DNA of 64,000 nucleotides from a virus. The DNA is taken from positions 1 through 64,000 of the IMG/VR virus record IMGVR_UViG_3300027797_000021. One strand, 5' to 3'. Shown here piece after piece: positions 13,789-21,851 of this stretch (position 1 is its first letter; every line of letters begins with the position of its first letter). The translations under genes were made by a program, and so were the position numbers. The notes below the pieces were generated by a model that saw nothing but the letters and a program-made list of their open reading frames with translations, had not been told where the DNA came from and ran no database searches.

Positions 13789-15248
13789 CAATCAAATCCT
13801 TCTCCACTTAATAGGTTTTGTAGGTCTGTTTCATCTGAATATGAATCCTTAGAAACGTGCTCATATTCTTCATATATTTTCTTTGCATCGTTGTATCTAA
13901 CTAGAGGCGGATCATACATAAATGCAGATCCTGTAATTCTATTCTTGGGTATCTGCAATTGCATTACGTGTTCATCTTCAGTTTCATCATTTGATGCTAA
14001 ACGTTTTTCTGTAATGAAAATAGTTACTGCGCACTTTTGCTGAATAGCGAGAGATCCACCAGTGTCTGATTGTTGAACAACTTCTCTTTTTTCTTTCATT
14101 CTATTTGAGTTTTCCTGTGCAGTAATAATTAGAGCGCAGTTCATATCTCTGGCTAGCTTTTCTAAGCGAACCATCATCTCTTCAAATTCACCCCAACGTG
14201 GCTTACCTTTTCCTGCACCTCTCGTAAACATTGATTGTATTGTGTCGATAATTAAAACATCTGGAATTTTATCCCCATGACCTATTAAGTCTCTTAGCCA
14301 AAGTTCAAGATCCTCGAAGTAAGGTGTGTCCGGATCATGGCGAACCATTAAACGATCCCCCCATTCCTCAAGCTTCGCCTTAAACTGATTTAGGTACCCT
14401 TGCTTTTCAGTCTCTGTCCATTTGTCTGATTCTGAATAAACATTCTTACCAATAATTTGGGTCATCAATATTCTTTCCCAGTGGCCAGTAGCTTCTTCAA
14501 AGTTTACAAAAAGAACCCTATGCCCAGTGTCTAACCAATGATTGGCTAGGCACTTTGCGAAGGTACTCTTACCCTTGCCGGAGGCAGCTATGATTGCGTG
14601 TACAGCGCCCTTAAAGAAGCCTCCCTCGTCAGTGTACCCCATTGCTCTATTGAGCGATTTAAACTGGGTAGACATGAAGTTCGGGATATCCAAGAGGCCA
14701 TCGACTCTTGCCAGAATATCATTGGCGGTTGTTAATTTGTCTAACGGATTATATTTAATTGAACTTTCTAGTTCTTTAATCTGAGATGTAACTTCGGAAA
14801 TTCTATCTACATCTTCTATTGACTTTAAGCCTTTTTTATTTAGAAGTAGTTGCAGCTCGTGTAAGTAATTTATTTGCTTACGCTTATTAGCCTTATGTTT
14901 AAGTAGCTCTAACACAGATTCTCTACTAGGCGTATCTACGCTTAAGATGTAATCCAGCATGATTGATATGCCAGCTCCTCCGCCTAGGGCGGAATAAATA
15001 TCTGTTTCAGTTTCTAGCCAAGATTTAAAAGCTATTGAATCAACTATGTCTAGATTGGTAGCCCTATGAAAAGATAATAAAGCTTCATAGAATTCATGAG
15101 TTCCTTTTTCACCATGTATCAGTCCAACTATATCAGTAGGTAAATTGTCGTTAAAAAAAGCTATTGCCCCATGTTCTTTTAGACATAGGGCAAAGGCCTG
15201 ATACTCTAACGGTGAATTTTCTGACTCAGAGATTTCTTCTATTGTCAT
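13788..15248 (-). CDS. dnaB: Replicative DNA helicase, DnaB family
   Basis: 486 residues from the ATG at 15248 (TTG one codon earlier). The N-terminal helical domain (residues about 10-160) is DnaB-like. The RecA-type core has Walker A AASGKGKST (222-229) and Walker B VLIIDTIQSM with D335, plus a sensor-type segment ALIITAQEN and an arginine-rich C-terminal part. It would unwind the fork for DnaE and recruit the primase. It overlaps the endonuclease gene upstream and the Fe-S protein downstream by a few bases. Confidence 0.9.
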   Translation of the reverse strand: MTIEEISESENSPLEYQAFALCLKEHGAIAFFNDNLPTDIVGLIHGEKGTHEFYEALLSFHRATNLDIVDSIAFKSWLETETDIYSALGGGAGISIMLDYILSVDTPSRESVLELLKHKANKRKQINYLHELQLLLNKKGLKSIEDVDRISEVTSQIKELESSIKYNPLDKLTTANDILARVDGLLDIPNFMSTQFKSLNRAMGYTDEGGFFKGAVHAIIAASGKGKSTFAKCLANHWLDTGHRVLFVNFEEATGHWERILMTQIIGKNVYSESDKWTETEKQGYLNQFKAKLEEWGDRLMVRHDPDTPYFEDLELWLRDLIGHGDKIPDVLIIDTIQSMFTRGAGKGKPRWGEFEEMMVRLEKLARDMNCALIITAQENSNRMKEKREVVQQSDTGGSLAIQQKCAVTIFITEKRLASNDETEDEHVMQLQIPKNRITGSAFMYDPPLVRYNDAKKIYEEYEHVSKDSYSDETDLQNLLSGEGFD

Positions 15249-15882
15249 CAATTTTAGAACCTTTTATTTTTCTGTATAGACTTTTTCTATACTCAGAGTT
15301 TTTCTTTTTTGCTTCGTTGTAGAATGGATTATCTGTAAGTGATTTTTTTTGTTTCTTATCAGAGATATAATCACTGGACCTAATTGCCTCCAGCATTCTA
15401 TTATACACGCTGTCTTCAGTTAGGGAGTCGTTATAGCGAAAAACTATTAGAGCAATACCGTTATCTTTACAGTATTCGACTTTCTTTTCATCTCTCTTTT
15501 GGGCTTCTTCAAACTCATATTTAGATTCAAAAAATCTACTGGTGTAAAAAAAATGCTGACGTCCATGATATTCTGCCGCCAACTTATACGAGGGACAGTA
15601 AACATCAAATCTTAGCCTATCATCAATGTGATATTCATTTACTATTTCTTCACCTGGAAGGATCTTTTGCATGATCTGAGTTAGAGCTGTCTGACCTCTA
15701 GACATTTTTTTTCTAGATTCTTTCAACCAAGATAAACCTAATTGATTTATCTTTTTGTTGACTTCATTAACTGAGACATCTAGCTCTCTAGCTATTGCAC
15801 TAATTGATAAGCTTGTCTCTAGTAAGAGATCGATCAAAAACTGTACATCATCTTCTTCTAGTTTATTCTTTTTATCTTTCAT
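15226..15882 (-). CDS. HTH plus PD-(D/E)XK endonuclease (DUF559/Vsr-like)
   Basis: 218 residues. Residues 24-46 (TSLSISAIARELDVSVNE) form a helix-turn-helix. The central domain has D113 and E125 in RFDVYCPSYK...AEYHGRQHF, the D-x(11)-E-Y-x-G-x-x-H pattern of Vsr/DUF559-type restriction-fold nucleases, followed by YCKDNGIALIVFRY as the last strand. The C-terminal tail is basic. It could be a structure-specific or free-standing homing-like endonuclease; the HTH suggests DNA recognition. It overlaps the helicase by 23 bases and the upstream gene by 4. Confidence 0.65.
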   Translation of the reverse strand: MKDKKNKLEEDDVQFLIDLLLETSLSISAIARELDVSVNEVNKKINQLGLSWLKESRKKMSRGQTALTQIMQKILPGEEIVNEYHIDDRLRFDVYCPSYKLAAEYHGRQHFFYTSRFFESKYEFEEAQKRDEKKVEYCKDNGIALIVFRYNDSLTEDSVYNRMLEAIRSSDYISDKKQKKSLTDNPFYNEAKKKNSEYRKSLYRKIKGSKIDDNRRNL

Positions 15883-16520
15883 GCTACTGGCTGAGGATAT
15901 GTAACCTTGCTCAAACTAAGTGTTTTGCCAAAATCTATGGTTGACATATTTAAGTTCTCCCATATTTTTGACATTAAAGCTAGACCTAATACTCCACAGT
16001 CCATAATGCAATAGTCAACTCCGCCTTCAAACTCTGCGAGTTGTGCATATATGCTATCAATTTTTTCATAATAATTAGTATAAGCTACGTTGATGATGTG
16101 AGTATTGTTTCCAAAGTGTTTTTGAATTATCTTTTTATCATGAAAAGTAATAACAACACTAGGTGTATTCTTAATGTAATAATTGACTGTTGAATTATAT
16201 ATCTCTTTATTATTCATGTAATAATATTCAAAGATATTAGAATAGTAATACTCTCCATTTTTATGGAGGCCTATCTTATAATGCTTACCGTCTTCGATGT
16301 CAGATACTAGCGAATGTGAAATTGCTTTCATTACATTTGGATCTGTATTCTTTAATGATGAGACTACGCTCTTTGCAAAATGACTTGGAAAAGAATTGTC
16401 CGAGTTTTTACTTAGGGCAATTATTGCTGATTTAGGAACATTGATGTATGAAAATTTTTTCTTCTTTTCCATAGCTGATGTTAAGTTGATGATGGACTGT
16501 GCTTGATTTAAAAATGTCAT
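15879..16520 (-). CDS. GT-D-fold glycosyltransferase-like protein
   Basis: 213 residues. The C-terminal region (HFGNNTHIINVAYTNYYEK, then DYCIMDCGVLGLALMSKIWE and STIDFGKTLSL) resembles the end of GT-D (DUF1792-type) glycosyltransferases, where a Gly-rich strand is followed by a helix and an A/S-I-D-x-G motif. The N-terminal half (VPKSAIIALSKNSDNSFPSH) may hold the donor site. Expected to move a sugar from a nucleotide sugar to an unknown acceptor. It lies directly before a GT2 gene on the transcript. The assignment is by distant resemblance. Confidence 0.5.
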   Translation of the reverse strand: MTFLNQAQSIINLTSAMEKKKKFSYINVPKSAIIALSKNSDNSFPSHFAKSVVSSLKNTDPNVMKAISHSLVSDIEDGKHYKIGLHKNGEYYYSNIFEYYYMNNKEIYNSTVNYYIKNTPSVVITFHDKKIIQKHFGNNTHIINVAYTNYYEKIDSIYAQLAEFEGGVDYCIMDCGVLGLALMSKIWENLNMSTIDFGKTLSLSKVTYPQPVA

Positions 16521-16529
16521 ATTTTCCTA

Positions 16530-17222
16530 TTAAATTCCAAATGTTCCCCAGTCAATTAAGACTGGGTTACTGTCCAATATTGAGTTGATATGGCCAAGAT
16601 TATGAAACTCTCCGCCATCTATTTCTGTATATCTTTCATGCTTTATTTGCTTATCTTCATCTAAGATATAACCTAGATGTTGCATTACTAGCTTAGAGTC
16701 TTTCCAAAAGTTACCTTGTCTCATCCAATCAACTACATAGGTAGGTTCTGAACCGCAAGCCAATTTTTTATTTGCAAATCCGCCACCCTCTACAAATCTA
16801 AAAATTCTAGAGCTATTGTTTGGCGCCCAAAGCTTGTCTACTCGATATTGATTTTCATTCCACATATGATAAAATCTTACGTTAACTACATCCTGTGGAG
16901 ATTGACTCAGTACTGTTCTAATGTCAATATTTTCCAAATGAAAAAGCTTTTCATCACAGTCAATTGCAACAATCCAATCACCTTTTTTGGCGAACTTTTC
17001 CATATTGCCCCAGGCATATGCTCGAAGCTTAGCTTCGTGGACCTTAAAGAGTGGCTCTGGTGACTGAAAAACTTCTGCGTACTTTGCAGCTATTTCAGGA
17101 GTATTATCAGTAGAGCAGTCGTCTGTGAAAATAATTTTGTCAACTTGACTGCTAAGTTTTTGAAGAACATCTTCTAAAAATCTAGAAGATTCATTGCGGC
17201 CTATCATTTGTGCATAAATCAT
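16530..17222 (-). CDS. GT2-family glycosyltransferase
   Basis: 230 residues from the ATG at 17222, with TTAGGA upstream; longer starts lie inside a terminator hairpin. The GT-A fold motifs are clear: IIFTDDCSTDNTPEIAAKYA (nucleotide-binding Asp residues) and WIVAIDCDEKLFH (DxD metal site). The rest (YHMWNENQYRVDKLW, RIFRF) fits the acceptor half. Substrate unknown; phage GT2 enzymes modify virion proteins, host surface sugars or hypermodified bases. It starts a new transcript segment after the terminator at 17238..17273. Confidence 0.8.
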   Translation of the reverse strand: MIYAQMIGRNESSRFLEDVLQKLSSQVDKIIFTDDCSTDNTPEIAAKYAEVFQSPEPLFKVHEAKLRAYAWGNMEKFAKKGDWIVAIDCDEKLFHLENIDIRTVLSQSPQDVVNVRFYHMWNENQYRVDKLWAPNNSSRIFRFVEGGGFANKKLACGSEPTYVVDWMRQGNFWKDSKLVMQHLGYILDEDKQIKHERYTEIDGGEFHNLGHINSILDSNPVLIDWGTFGI

Positions 17223-17237
17223 TATTGTCCTAAGGGT

Positions 17238-17273
17238 AAAAAAGATTGAGGGGAGAGATCCCCCCCTCAATCT
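17238..17273 (-). terminator. Rho-independent terminator
   Basis: On the minus strand AGATTGAGGGGG pairs with CCCCTCAATCT around a short loop and is followed by six T. It terminates transcripts ending with 17300..17494, upstream of the GT2 gene. Confidence 0.9.
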
Positions 17274-17299
17274 AAATTGAATACGATACGAAAGTTATT

Positions 17300-17494
17300 T
17301 CAGTTGACTAGTTGTTCGCGAGCTTCAATGGCAGAAATTCGCTCGATCTCTACATCGCTGCAGATGAGTTCTCCGGAAATACCAGAAGTACGACGACCGT
17401 TGCTCATTGCAATTCTTTGAGCTTCAGCCTTATTGTTTGCTTTAACTACTGATGTTGTTGTTACTGTGAAATACTTGAACTTATTTTCTGACAT
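17300..17494 (-). CDS. 64-residue hypothetical protein
   Basis: ATG at 17494 with AGAAAGGAC before it. The protein (MSENKFKYFTVTTTSVV...) begins with beta-strand-like sequence followed by a helix (NNKAEAQRIAMSNG), then an acidic strand and helix: a small alpha/beta protein of the type often found in phages. No family recognised. A strong terminator follows it, and it has more GC-rich codons than its neighbours, so it may be an abundant product. Confidence 0.6.
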   Translation of the reverse strand: MSENKFKYFTVTTTSVVKANNKAEAQRIAMSNGRRTSGISGELICSDVEIERISAIEAREQLVN

Positions 17495-17510
17495 TTTAGT
17501 CCTTTCTAGA

Positions 17511-17915
17511 CTATTTTGATGGATAATTGACTGCGATATATTCTATCGCATCTTGCATTGATGGTGCAAGCTTTGTTGCCATGTATTTTAGATAGACTCT
17601 ATTTTTATTGGAGTCACAGCAGAAGACAACTGCTGGCTGATTGTTGAATTTAGCCCAAGCCAACTCAAAGTCAGTACCTATATACGCGCGATCTTGTAAC
17701 ATATACTCTACCAGAATGATATCTGCTCTGCGTTGCATGAACAAATTTTTCTCAACAATTTCTTCTGGTTCCTGATAGCCTACGTCTACAATACTCATTG
17801 GATCCAACACGTCATAGCCTGCAAGGTGCAAAGCTCTTGTTGCAGACTTGCGCCAAAAACGACCATAATCTTCAACGCCCTCAATTGCTCCGGAAAGAAA
17901 TACTTTAAGAGGCAT
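17511..17915 (-). CDS. Nucleoside 2-deoxyribosyltransferase-like protein
   Basis: 134 residues with the family's order of motifs: VFLSGAIEG at residues 5-13 (the SGPI/AI loop), a WR pair, GYDVLDP at 33-39, RADIILVE at 63-70 and IGTDFELAWA at 79-88, where the Glu sits as the catalytic residue does in deoxyribosyltransferases. The reaction would transfer deoxyribose between bases or hydrolyse dNMPs. It fits the neighbouring dCMP deaminase, ThyX and RNR as part of dNTP recycling. The C-terminus overlaps nothing; its start overlaps the 17905 gene by 11 bases. Confidence 0.7.
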   Translation of the reverse strand: MPLKVFLSGAIEGVEDYGRFWRKSATRALHLAGYDVLDPMSIVDVGYQEPEEIVEKNLFMQRRADIILVEYMLQDRAYIGTDFELAWAKFNNQPAVVFCCDSNKNRVYLKYMATKLAPSMQDAIEYIAVNYPSK

Positions 17916-18324
17916 ACGCTACTCCTGGCCAATAATATTCTAAATCAATTGCTTCATCAAAATATTGAGAATAGTATCCAAAATCTTTACGTAGAAGATT
18001 CGATCTGTGCGATCTATGAAATTCATTATTACCAAACCACGTTGGCATAATTATAGAGCTTGGTTCTATTTCTTCATAAGACATATTATTATTATATCCT
18101 CTACGAACCCATTCGCGTATAGTTGTGTTTTGATATAGCTTTAGGGCGGATTCATAACCGGTCCACATTAAGGTAACCGGATGATTACGCCACCCCGTGG
18201 TCTTAGTCCTATTTAATAAAACGTTAAGAACTTGAAAACTTTCTACACGTTGTTTCCCGAGACGACGATAATCTAATACTTCTACAGACTTTTGAAAATC
18301 TGCATACGGTAGAAATGTCTGCAT
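17905..18324 (-). CDS. MSMEG_6728-family / pyrimidine-dimer DNA glycosylase-like protein
   Basis: 139 residues. Diagnostic blocks: MQTFLPYADFQKSVEVLD, YRRLGKQRVES, GWRNHPVTLMW, GYESALKLY, FHRSHRSNLLRK and YYWPG. This set is typical, from memory, of the MSMEG_6728 family, which is related to the pyrimidine-dimer DNA glycosylases (T4 DenV). A role in repairing UV-damaged phage DNA is likely but not proved for this family. It overlaps the deoxyribosyltransferase-like gene by 11 bases and sits 1 base from the nuclease gene, so the three are co-expressed. Confidence 0.8.
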   Translation of the reverse strand: MQTFLPYADFQKSVEVLDYRRLGKQRVESFQVLNVLLNRTKTTGWRNHPVTLMWTGYESALKLYQNTTIREWVRRGYNNNMSYEEIEPSSIIMPTWFGNNEFHRSHRSNLLRKDFGYYSQYFDEAIDLEYYWPGVAYAS

Positions 18325-18325
18325 T

Positions 18326-18727
18326 TTAATCCTTTTTGAATTCGGTAAATGTTTTGTCGCCTACGCCAAAGTATTCTCTAGCAAGACCAGATGCTATTAT
18401 ATCGTCATTGAGACATTCTCCAACGTTATTCCAAACTTTTCCAAGGATTCTGCCATACTTTTCATTCTTGTCAAGAATTGTTTCAATTTTAATTTTATGA
18501 CCAGCCTTAGTTAACCATTGATCTGTAAATTCTTTAGCGGCTAAACCCATCTTTTTTTCTTCAAGATTAGATGTTCTGCTTTCGGGTGTATTTACACCAT
18601 ATAGCCTAATGCTTTTTGGGCCAAACTTAACTTCAAATCCCAAATCAACAATAACTTTGAGAGTATCACCGTCGACCACCTTAACGACTTCTGCGTTATA
18701 AAGGTATACATTAAATTTATCTGACAT
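18326..18727 (-). CDS. Thermonuclease-like (SNase fold) nuclease
   Basis: 133 residues with all staphylococcal-nuclease landmarks: D19-G-D21-T22 (VVDGDTLKV), R41 (IRLYGVNTPE), E49, and R93 (EKYGRILGKVW), plus CLNDDIIASGLARE as the last helix. Usually a Ca-dependent endonuclease that degrades DNA or RNA. It lacks a signal peptide, so it probably acts in the cell, perhaps on host DNA or RNA. A second SNase-like domain lies in the giant baseplate protein (residues about 3440-3625 of 52341..63608). Confidence 0.85.
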   Translation of the reverse strand: MSDKFNVYLYNAEVVKVVDGDTLKVIVDLGFEVKFGPKSIRLYGVNTPESRTSNLEEKKMGLAAKEFTDQWLTKAGHKIKIETILDKNEKYGRILGKVWNNVGECLNDDIIASGLAREYFGVGDKTFTEFKKD

Positions 18728-18728
18728 A

Positions 18729-19520
18729 TTAATCTCTTTCTATTCCCATGTAGTCGCACGCTTTGCGAAATATTTGTTGACTTTCTTTGAACTTAGAATC
18801 TGCTTCTCCACCAACTACGGAAGACTTATGCCAGCTATGGCCAATGGAAACACTCCCGTCATAAACTACATTATATCCTAAATGTCTTGCAAAGTATGAA
18901 CACCAGGTTTCTTCGTAGTAGTGAGGAGTCGGAAGAAAAGCTCCAGTTGCACCCGGATACATTTCTTGATACTTCGGATGATTTGTCAATGCATTCCATA
19001 CTTCTCTTCGTATAAAATACGCTGAGCCTGAAACTGTTACGCAATTGACCCTATCTCTATGAAGTGAATCTTGAAGATCCAGCTCATGCCAACCACGATG
19101 CTTTGGAGCAATATTCGTACCAACAATTCCAGCGTGAGTTATGTGTCCGCTCTCGTTTCTTTGCTTGGGACCCAAGATGTGAATGTCTGGATTTTCATCA
19201 AATATATTTTGGATTTCAACTAGACTAGAAGTGCTCATCCATACGTCAGCGTTTAACAAACAGATTATATCTGCAGATCCTTTTGCAGCTAATTGATTAC
19301 ATGCTGCTGAGTAACCAATGTTGTCATTATGGTAAAATTGTTTAATTTTGTAGCGTTGATAATTATATTTTAGCCATTCAACACTATCGTCCTGAGAGTC
19401 ATTGTCTGCTATATATAGATTCCATACCTTAGGATTCTTATGCGCATCGTTGTGCAGGCAGTCTAGAAACCTATTCAGCAGAGGTCTTGTATTATAGTTA
19501 ACTATACATAGATCTATCAA
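18729..19520 (-). CDS. GT2-family glycosyltransferase (rhamnosyltransferase-like)
   Basis: 263 residues starting at TTG (19518-19520), which overlaps the upstream TGA and follows GGAGA. GT-A motifs: IVNYNTRPLLNRFLDCL at the N-terminus, WNLYIADNDSQDD, NIGYSAACNQ, the DxD-type IICLLNADVW, and an acceptor loop ending YYEETWCSYFARHLGYNVV with ED/EE catalytic-type acids. Resembles sugar transferases such as rhamnosyltransferases. Acceptor unknown. It is the second GT2 within 2.5 kb, set among nucleotide and repair genes. Confidence 0.8.
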   Translation of the reverse strand: MIDLCIVNYNTRPLLNRFLDCLHNDAHKNPKVWNLYIADNDSQDDSVEWLKYNYQRYKIKQFYHNDNIGYSAACNQLAAKGSADIICLLNADVWMSTSSLVEIQNIFDENPDIHILGPKQRNESGHITHAGIVGTNIAPKHRGWHELDLQDSLHRDRVNCVTVSGSAYFIRREVWNALTNHPKYQEMYPGATGAFLPTPHYYEETWCSYFARHLGYNVVYDGSVSIGHSWHKSSVVGGEADSKFKESQQIFRKACDYMGIERD

Positions 19521-19783
19521 TTTAATTCTCCACTAAAAGTAATTGCTTCAAAAGCCATTTCCGGACTCATTCCAAAATCAATTAAACTAAAAAATTCTTG
19601 TTCAATACTTTCTAATTTATCTTCATTGAAAAATTCTTTGAATCTATTTAAATATTGATGTAGTGTTGGATTTTTTTTATGTTCTTCTGACATTTTCTTT
19701 GACCTATTCTGACCTAATGTATATCCAATTGCAAGTAAGTTGACAATGAAAAATAACCTATTACCATTCTTCATAGTCATCAT
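19517..19783 (-). CDS. Small protein with N-terminal hydrophobic segment
   Basis: Up to 88 residues. Starts at 19783, 19780 or 19774 include a hydrophobic segment (RLFFIVNLLAIGYTLG) that could anchor it in the membrane; an internal Met at residue 31 would drop it. The C-terminal half is helical and acidic (FKEFFNEDKLESIEQEFFS, GMSPEMAFEAITF). It overlaps the upstream gene by 23 bases and the GT2 start by 4, so it is probably translated by coupling. Function unknown. Confidence 0.5.
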   Translation of the reverse strand: MMTMKNGNRLFFIVNLLAIGYTLGQNRSKKMSEEHKKNPTLHQYLNRFKEFFNEDKLESIEQEFFSLIDFGMSPEMAFEAITFSGELN

Positions 19784-19994
19784 CTATCGAATCAAAATGA
19801 TTTTCCATAGCCTGCATTCTAACAGTGTCGGCTACTCTTCTGAAAGACTCTGCATACTCGTCTTCATTCTCACTGGCAAGATAATCGTATGTTTCTGCTA
19901 TGTGCATAGCTGTTTCATAGTCTATCACTATAGCGGTTTCTCCGATTGATAGCTTAATGCTTAACTTGTTTTTACTATTCTGCTTCTTTGACAT
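19761..19994 (-). CDS. Hypothetical protein, 77 residues
   Basis: I start at the ATG at 19994 because AAGGAAG lies 7 bases upstream; the frame to 20051 lacks a ribosome site. Basic at the start (MSKKQNSKNK), then a strand/helix pattern (IGETAIVIDYETAMHIAETYDYL) and an acidic tail with DDDYEEW. No recognised domain. It overlaps both neighbours, as typical for this operon. Confidence 0.5.
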   Translation of the reverse strand: MSKKQNSKNKLSIKLSIGETAIVIDYETAMHIAETYDYLASENEDEYAESFRRVADTVRMQAMENHFDSIDDDYEEW

Positions 19995-20193
19995 TGCTTT
20001 CTTCCTTATTATTGACTCTATGTATTGCAAGGTTGTCAGTATCTGGCTCAAATGTTACAAAAAAAATATTCTTTTCATCTAAAGAATATCCTTCCGGGGG
20101 AGGACTATCTAGCGCTATCTTCTTAGAAGAGCAACCATAGACTTGACTATGGTTTTTATATACTACCAAATAATTTAGCTTAGATGCTGGCAT
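19975..20193 (-). CDS. Hypothetical protein, 72 residues
   Basis: ATG at 20193 overlaps the dCMP deaminase stop by 14 bases and lies after GGAGG (AGGTTTTGGAGGCAAATC), a strong ribosome site. A small beta-rich protein (KLNYLVVYKNHSQVYG, IFFVTFEPD) with an acidic tail. No family recognised. Confidence 0.5.
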   Translation of the reverse strand: MPASKLNYLVVYKNHSQVYGCSSKKIALDSPPPEGYSLDEKNIFFVTFEPDTDNLAIHRVNNKEESNVKEAE

Positions 20194-20635
20194 GATTTGC
20201 CTCCAAAACCTCTATGGAACACTCGGACAAAAACTTCTTCACCTTAGACCATTCCTTATAGGACTGATCCGATAAACAGTAAACTGTATCTACTGTTGAG
20301 TTAGCAATTAGTTTAGCACACGAGAAGCACGGTGGTCCATTGATATACATTTTTTTTGCTCTTGAAGAGTAGTCGGAATGCAGTAACGCATTTGCTTCTG
20401 CATGAATTGCTATGCAGTTATCATAAATGGAACCGTTTTCAGAACCCTGTGCTAGTCTCGGGCATCCGCCCTCATCACAATGCATTACCCCACTGGGCCC
20501 ACCATTGTAGCCAACTCCGACTATATGACCGTACTCATCTACTAGGATAGCGGCATATTTTCTTTTTGCGCAGGTGGAAAATATCTTAGATATGGAACTA
20601 CACAGGTCCATATATTGTTCATCTTTTCTATTCAT
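20180..20635 (-). CDS. Deoxycytidylate deaminase
   Basis: A 151-residue zinc-dependent deaminase. Catalytic motif H78-A-E80 (IHAEANALLH) and C103/C106 in PPCFSCAKLI; the N-terminal GVGYNGGPSG and HCDEGGCPR loops match dCMP deaminases such as T4 CD, where the extra His/Cys residues help bind a second zinc. It would convert dCMP to dUMP, the substrate of the ThyX enzyme encoded next door, and so link the two in thymidylate supply. Confidence 0.9.
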   Translation of the reverse strand: MNRKDEQYMDLCSSISKIFSTCAKRKYAAILVDEYGHIVGVGYNGGPSGVMHCDEGGCPRLAQGSENGSIYDNCIAIHAEANALLHSDYSSRAKKMYINGPPCFSCAKLIANSTVDTVYCLSDQSYKEWSKVKKFLSECSIEVLEANHASI

Positions 20636-20642
20636 AAAATTA

Positions 20643-20801
20643 TTACTTTACCACCAACGCAGCCACTGCGCCTGAGACTAGACAAAGAAAGATTGCAACT
20701 GTTTTTTCTTTTCCTTTTGGAAGAGATTGGTTTAAAATTTGAAGGGAAACGCACCAATTAACAATCAGAGTAAATGCCAGGACCTTTAATATGTCAATCA
20801 T
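20643..20801 (-). CDS. 52-residue two-helix membrane protein
   Basis: ATG at 20799-20801 overlaps the thyX stop by 8 bases; TAA at 20643-20645. Two hydrophobic segments (ILKVLAFTLIVNWCVSLQIL and VAIFLCLVSGAVAALVV) flank a basic loop (PKGKEK), the hairpin topology of small holin-like or membrane-stress peptides. No family recognised. It fills an otherwise empty 150-base gap and its start is coupled to thyX. Confidence 0.6.
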   Translation of the reverse strand: MIDILKVLAFTLIVNWCVSLQILNQSLPKGKEKTVAIFLCLVSGAVAALVVK

Positions 20802-21504
20802 GATAACCTTTAGTGAGTAGTTCTATGCAGGTCGGGAATTTGTCCAAGATCAGAGTATGTACCGCTCTTGCATATTCTTGTATTTCTTTTTGTGAATCTT
20901 CTGCCAGTCTTTGATTTAGGAAAAGAGCTACAGATTGCAAGCTAGCAGACCATCGATATATTACATGCATTCCATAAGCTGGCAAAAATAATCTAGCCTG
21001 TTCTGGTGCAACACCGTTTTGCATAGCCATAGAGTAAAGGGCTTCACCCTGAGCGATGTAATCCTGCAATTGTTGAGTTAGAAGTGATCCAGTCCAAGGA
21101 TCTATTGGTCCACCGGATCCTTGTTTTTTGTCATCTGGAGATAAACGCCACTGCTCATTGGTGGGAATATAAAACTCCGGATCCATAGTAATGTATCTTC
21201 TACTTGATTCATTCCATGAATCCATTGTATGGTCAGAACCCACTACGTATTTCCAATGCTGACGAGCGACCATAAGGGGAGCTTTTACTTCAAAAGTCAT
21301 AAATGCATGACGGAATGGTGACATATGATTTTCTCTTACCAAAAAATCTAATAGTCTTCCATCGTTAACTGTCATTTCTTTAGATTCTTTAGCAAATGAT
21401 GCTCTCGCTGCATTAACTACTGATAGGTCAGAACCCATAACGTCAACTAATCTAACGTACCCATTGTTTAATACTGTAATTAATTTATTTTCATTCTGTT
21501 CCAT
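20794..21504 (-). CDS. thyX: Flavin-dependent thymidylate synthase
   Basis: 236 residues from the ATG at 21504 with AGGA upstream; frames to 21525 overlap the preceding gene. Converts dUMP to dTMP using methylene-THF, FAD and NADPH. The ThyX signature is present in variant form: R81-Q-H-W-K replaces the classical RHR, and NESSRRY (residues 98-104) matches NExSxRY. The conserved C-terminal block (RLFLPAYGMHVIYRWS, then ALFLNQRLAEDSQKEI) is clear. It makes the phage independent of host ThyA. Confidence 0.9.
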   Translation of the reverse strand: MEQNENKLITVLNNGYVRLVDVMGSDLSVVNAARASFAKESKEMTVNDGRLLDFLVRENHMSPFRHAFMTFEVKAPLMVARQHWKYVVGSDHTMDSWNESSRRYITMDPEFYIPTNEQWRLSPDDKKQGSGGPIDPWTGSLLTQQLQDYIAQGEALYSMAMQNGVAPEQARLFLPAYGMHVIYRWSASLQSVALFLNQRLAEDSQKEIQEYARAVHTLILDKFPTCIELLTKGYHD

Positions 21505-21847
21505 CTTCAAAATCCTCATCTTCATCGTCAGCGATTACAAAAGAGATAAAGTTATCCGTCATGCAATCATTGAAATCTTCTGATATTTTATACAGTGAAC
21601 CAAGTATATCAGACAATTCGCTATCTGGCTCGCCCAGCATATTTTCTCCGTCTAGGGAGGCTATAATTATTTCTGTAATATTCGAAATATTATCAGATAG
21701 CGCCTGTTGAATTAATAGCAGTTCTTTTGCGCCAAGTTTTACCTCTGACGCAAAAGAATCTGATATTTCTTTTAATTCATTAGAATTAACTATTTCAGAA
21801 AATTTCTTTTCAAAATCTTCATTCTCAAATTCATTTTTTTCAGACAT
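21491..21847 (-). CDS. Acidic hypothetical protein, 118 residues
   Basis: I start at the ATG at 21847, just after the RNR stop at 21852; the longer frame begins inside RNR. Strongly acidic and helical (KNEFENEDFEKKFSEI, then QQALSDNISNITEIII), ending in a run of Asp/Glu (DDEDEDFEDGTE). No recognised domain. Lying between RNR and ThyX, it may be an accessory protein of nucleotide synthesis, but nothing in the sequence proves it. Confidence 0.55.
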   Translation of the reverse strand: MSEKNEFENEDFEKKFSEIVNSNELKEISDSFASEVKLGAKELLLIQQALSDNISNITEIIIASLDGENMLGEPDSELSDILGSLYKISEDFNDCMTDNFISFVIADDEDEDFEDGTE

Positions 21848-21851
21848 AGTA

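Noticed and set aside
14984-15000. Inverted repeat TCCGCC/GGCGGA
   Set aside because: It lies inside the DnaB coding sequence and has no T-run; judged coincidental.
17223-17270. Upstream extension of the GT2 gene to 17270
   Set aside because: This part lies in a terminator hairpin and lacks a ribosome site; the ATG at 17222 is well placed.
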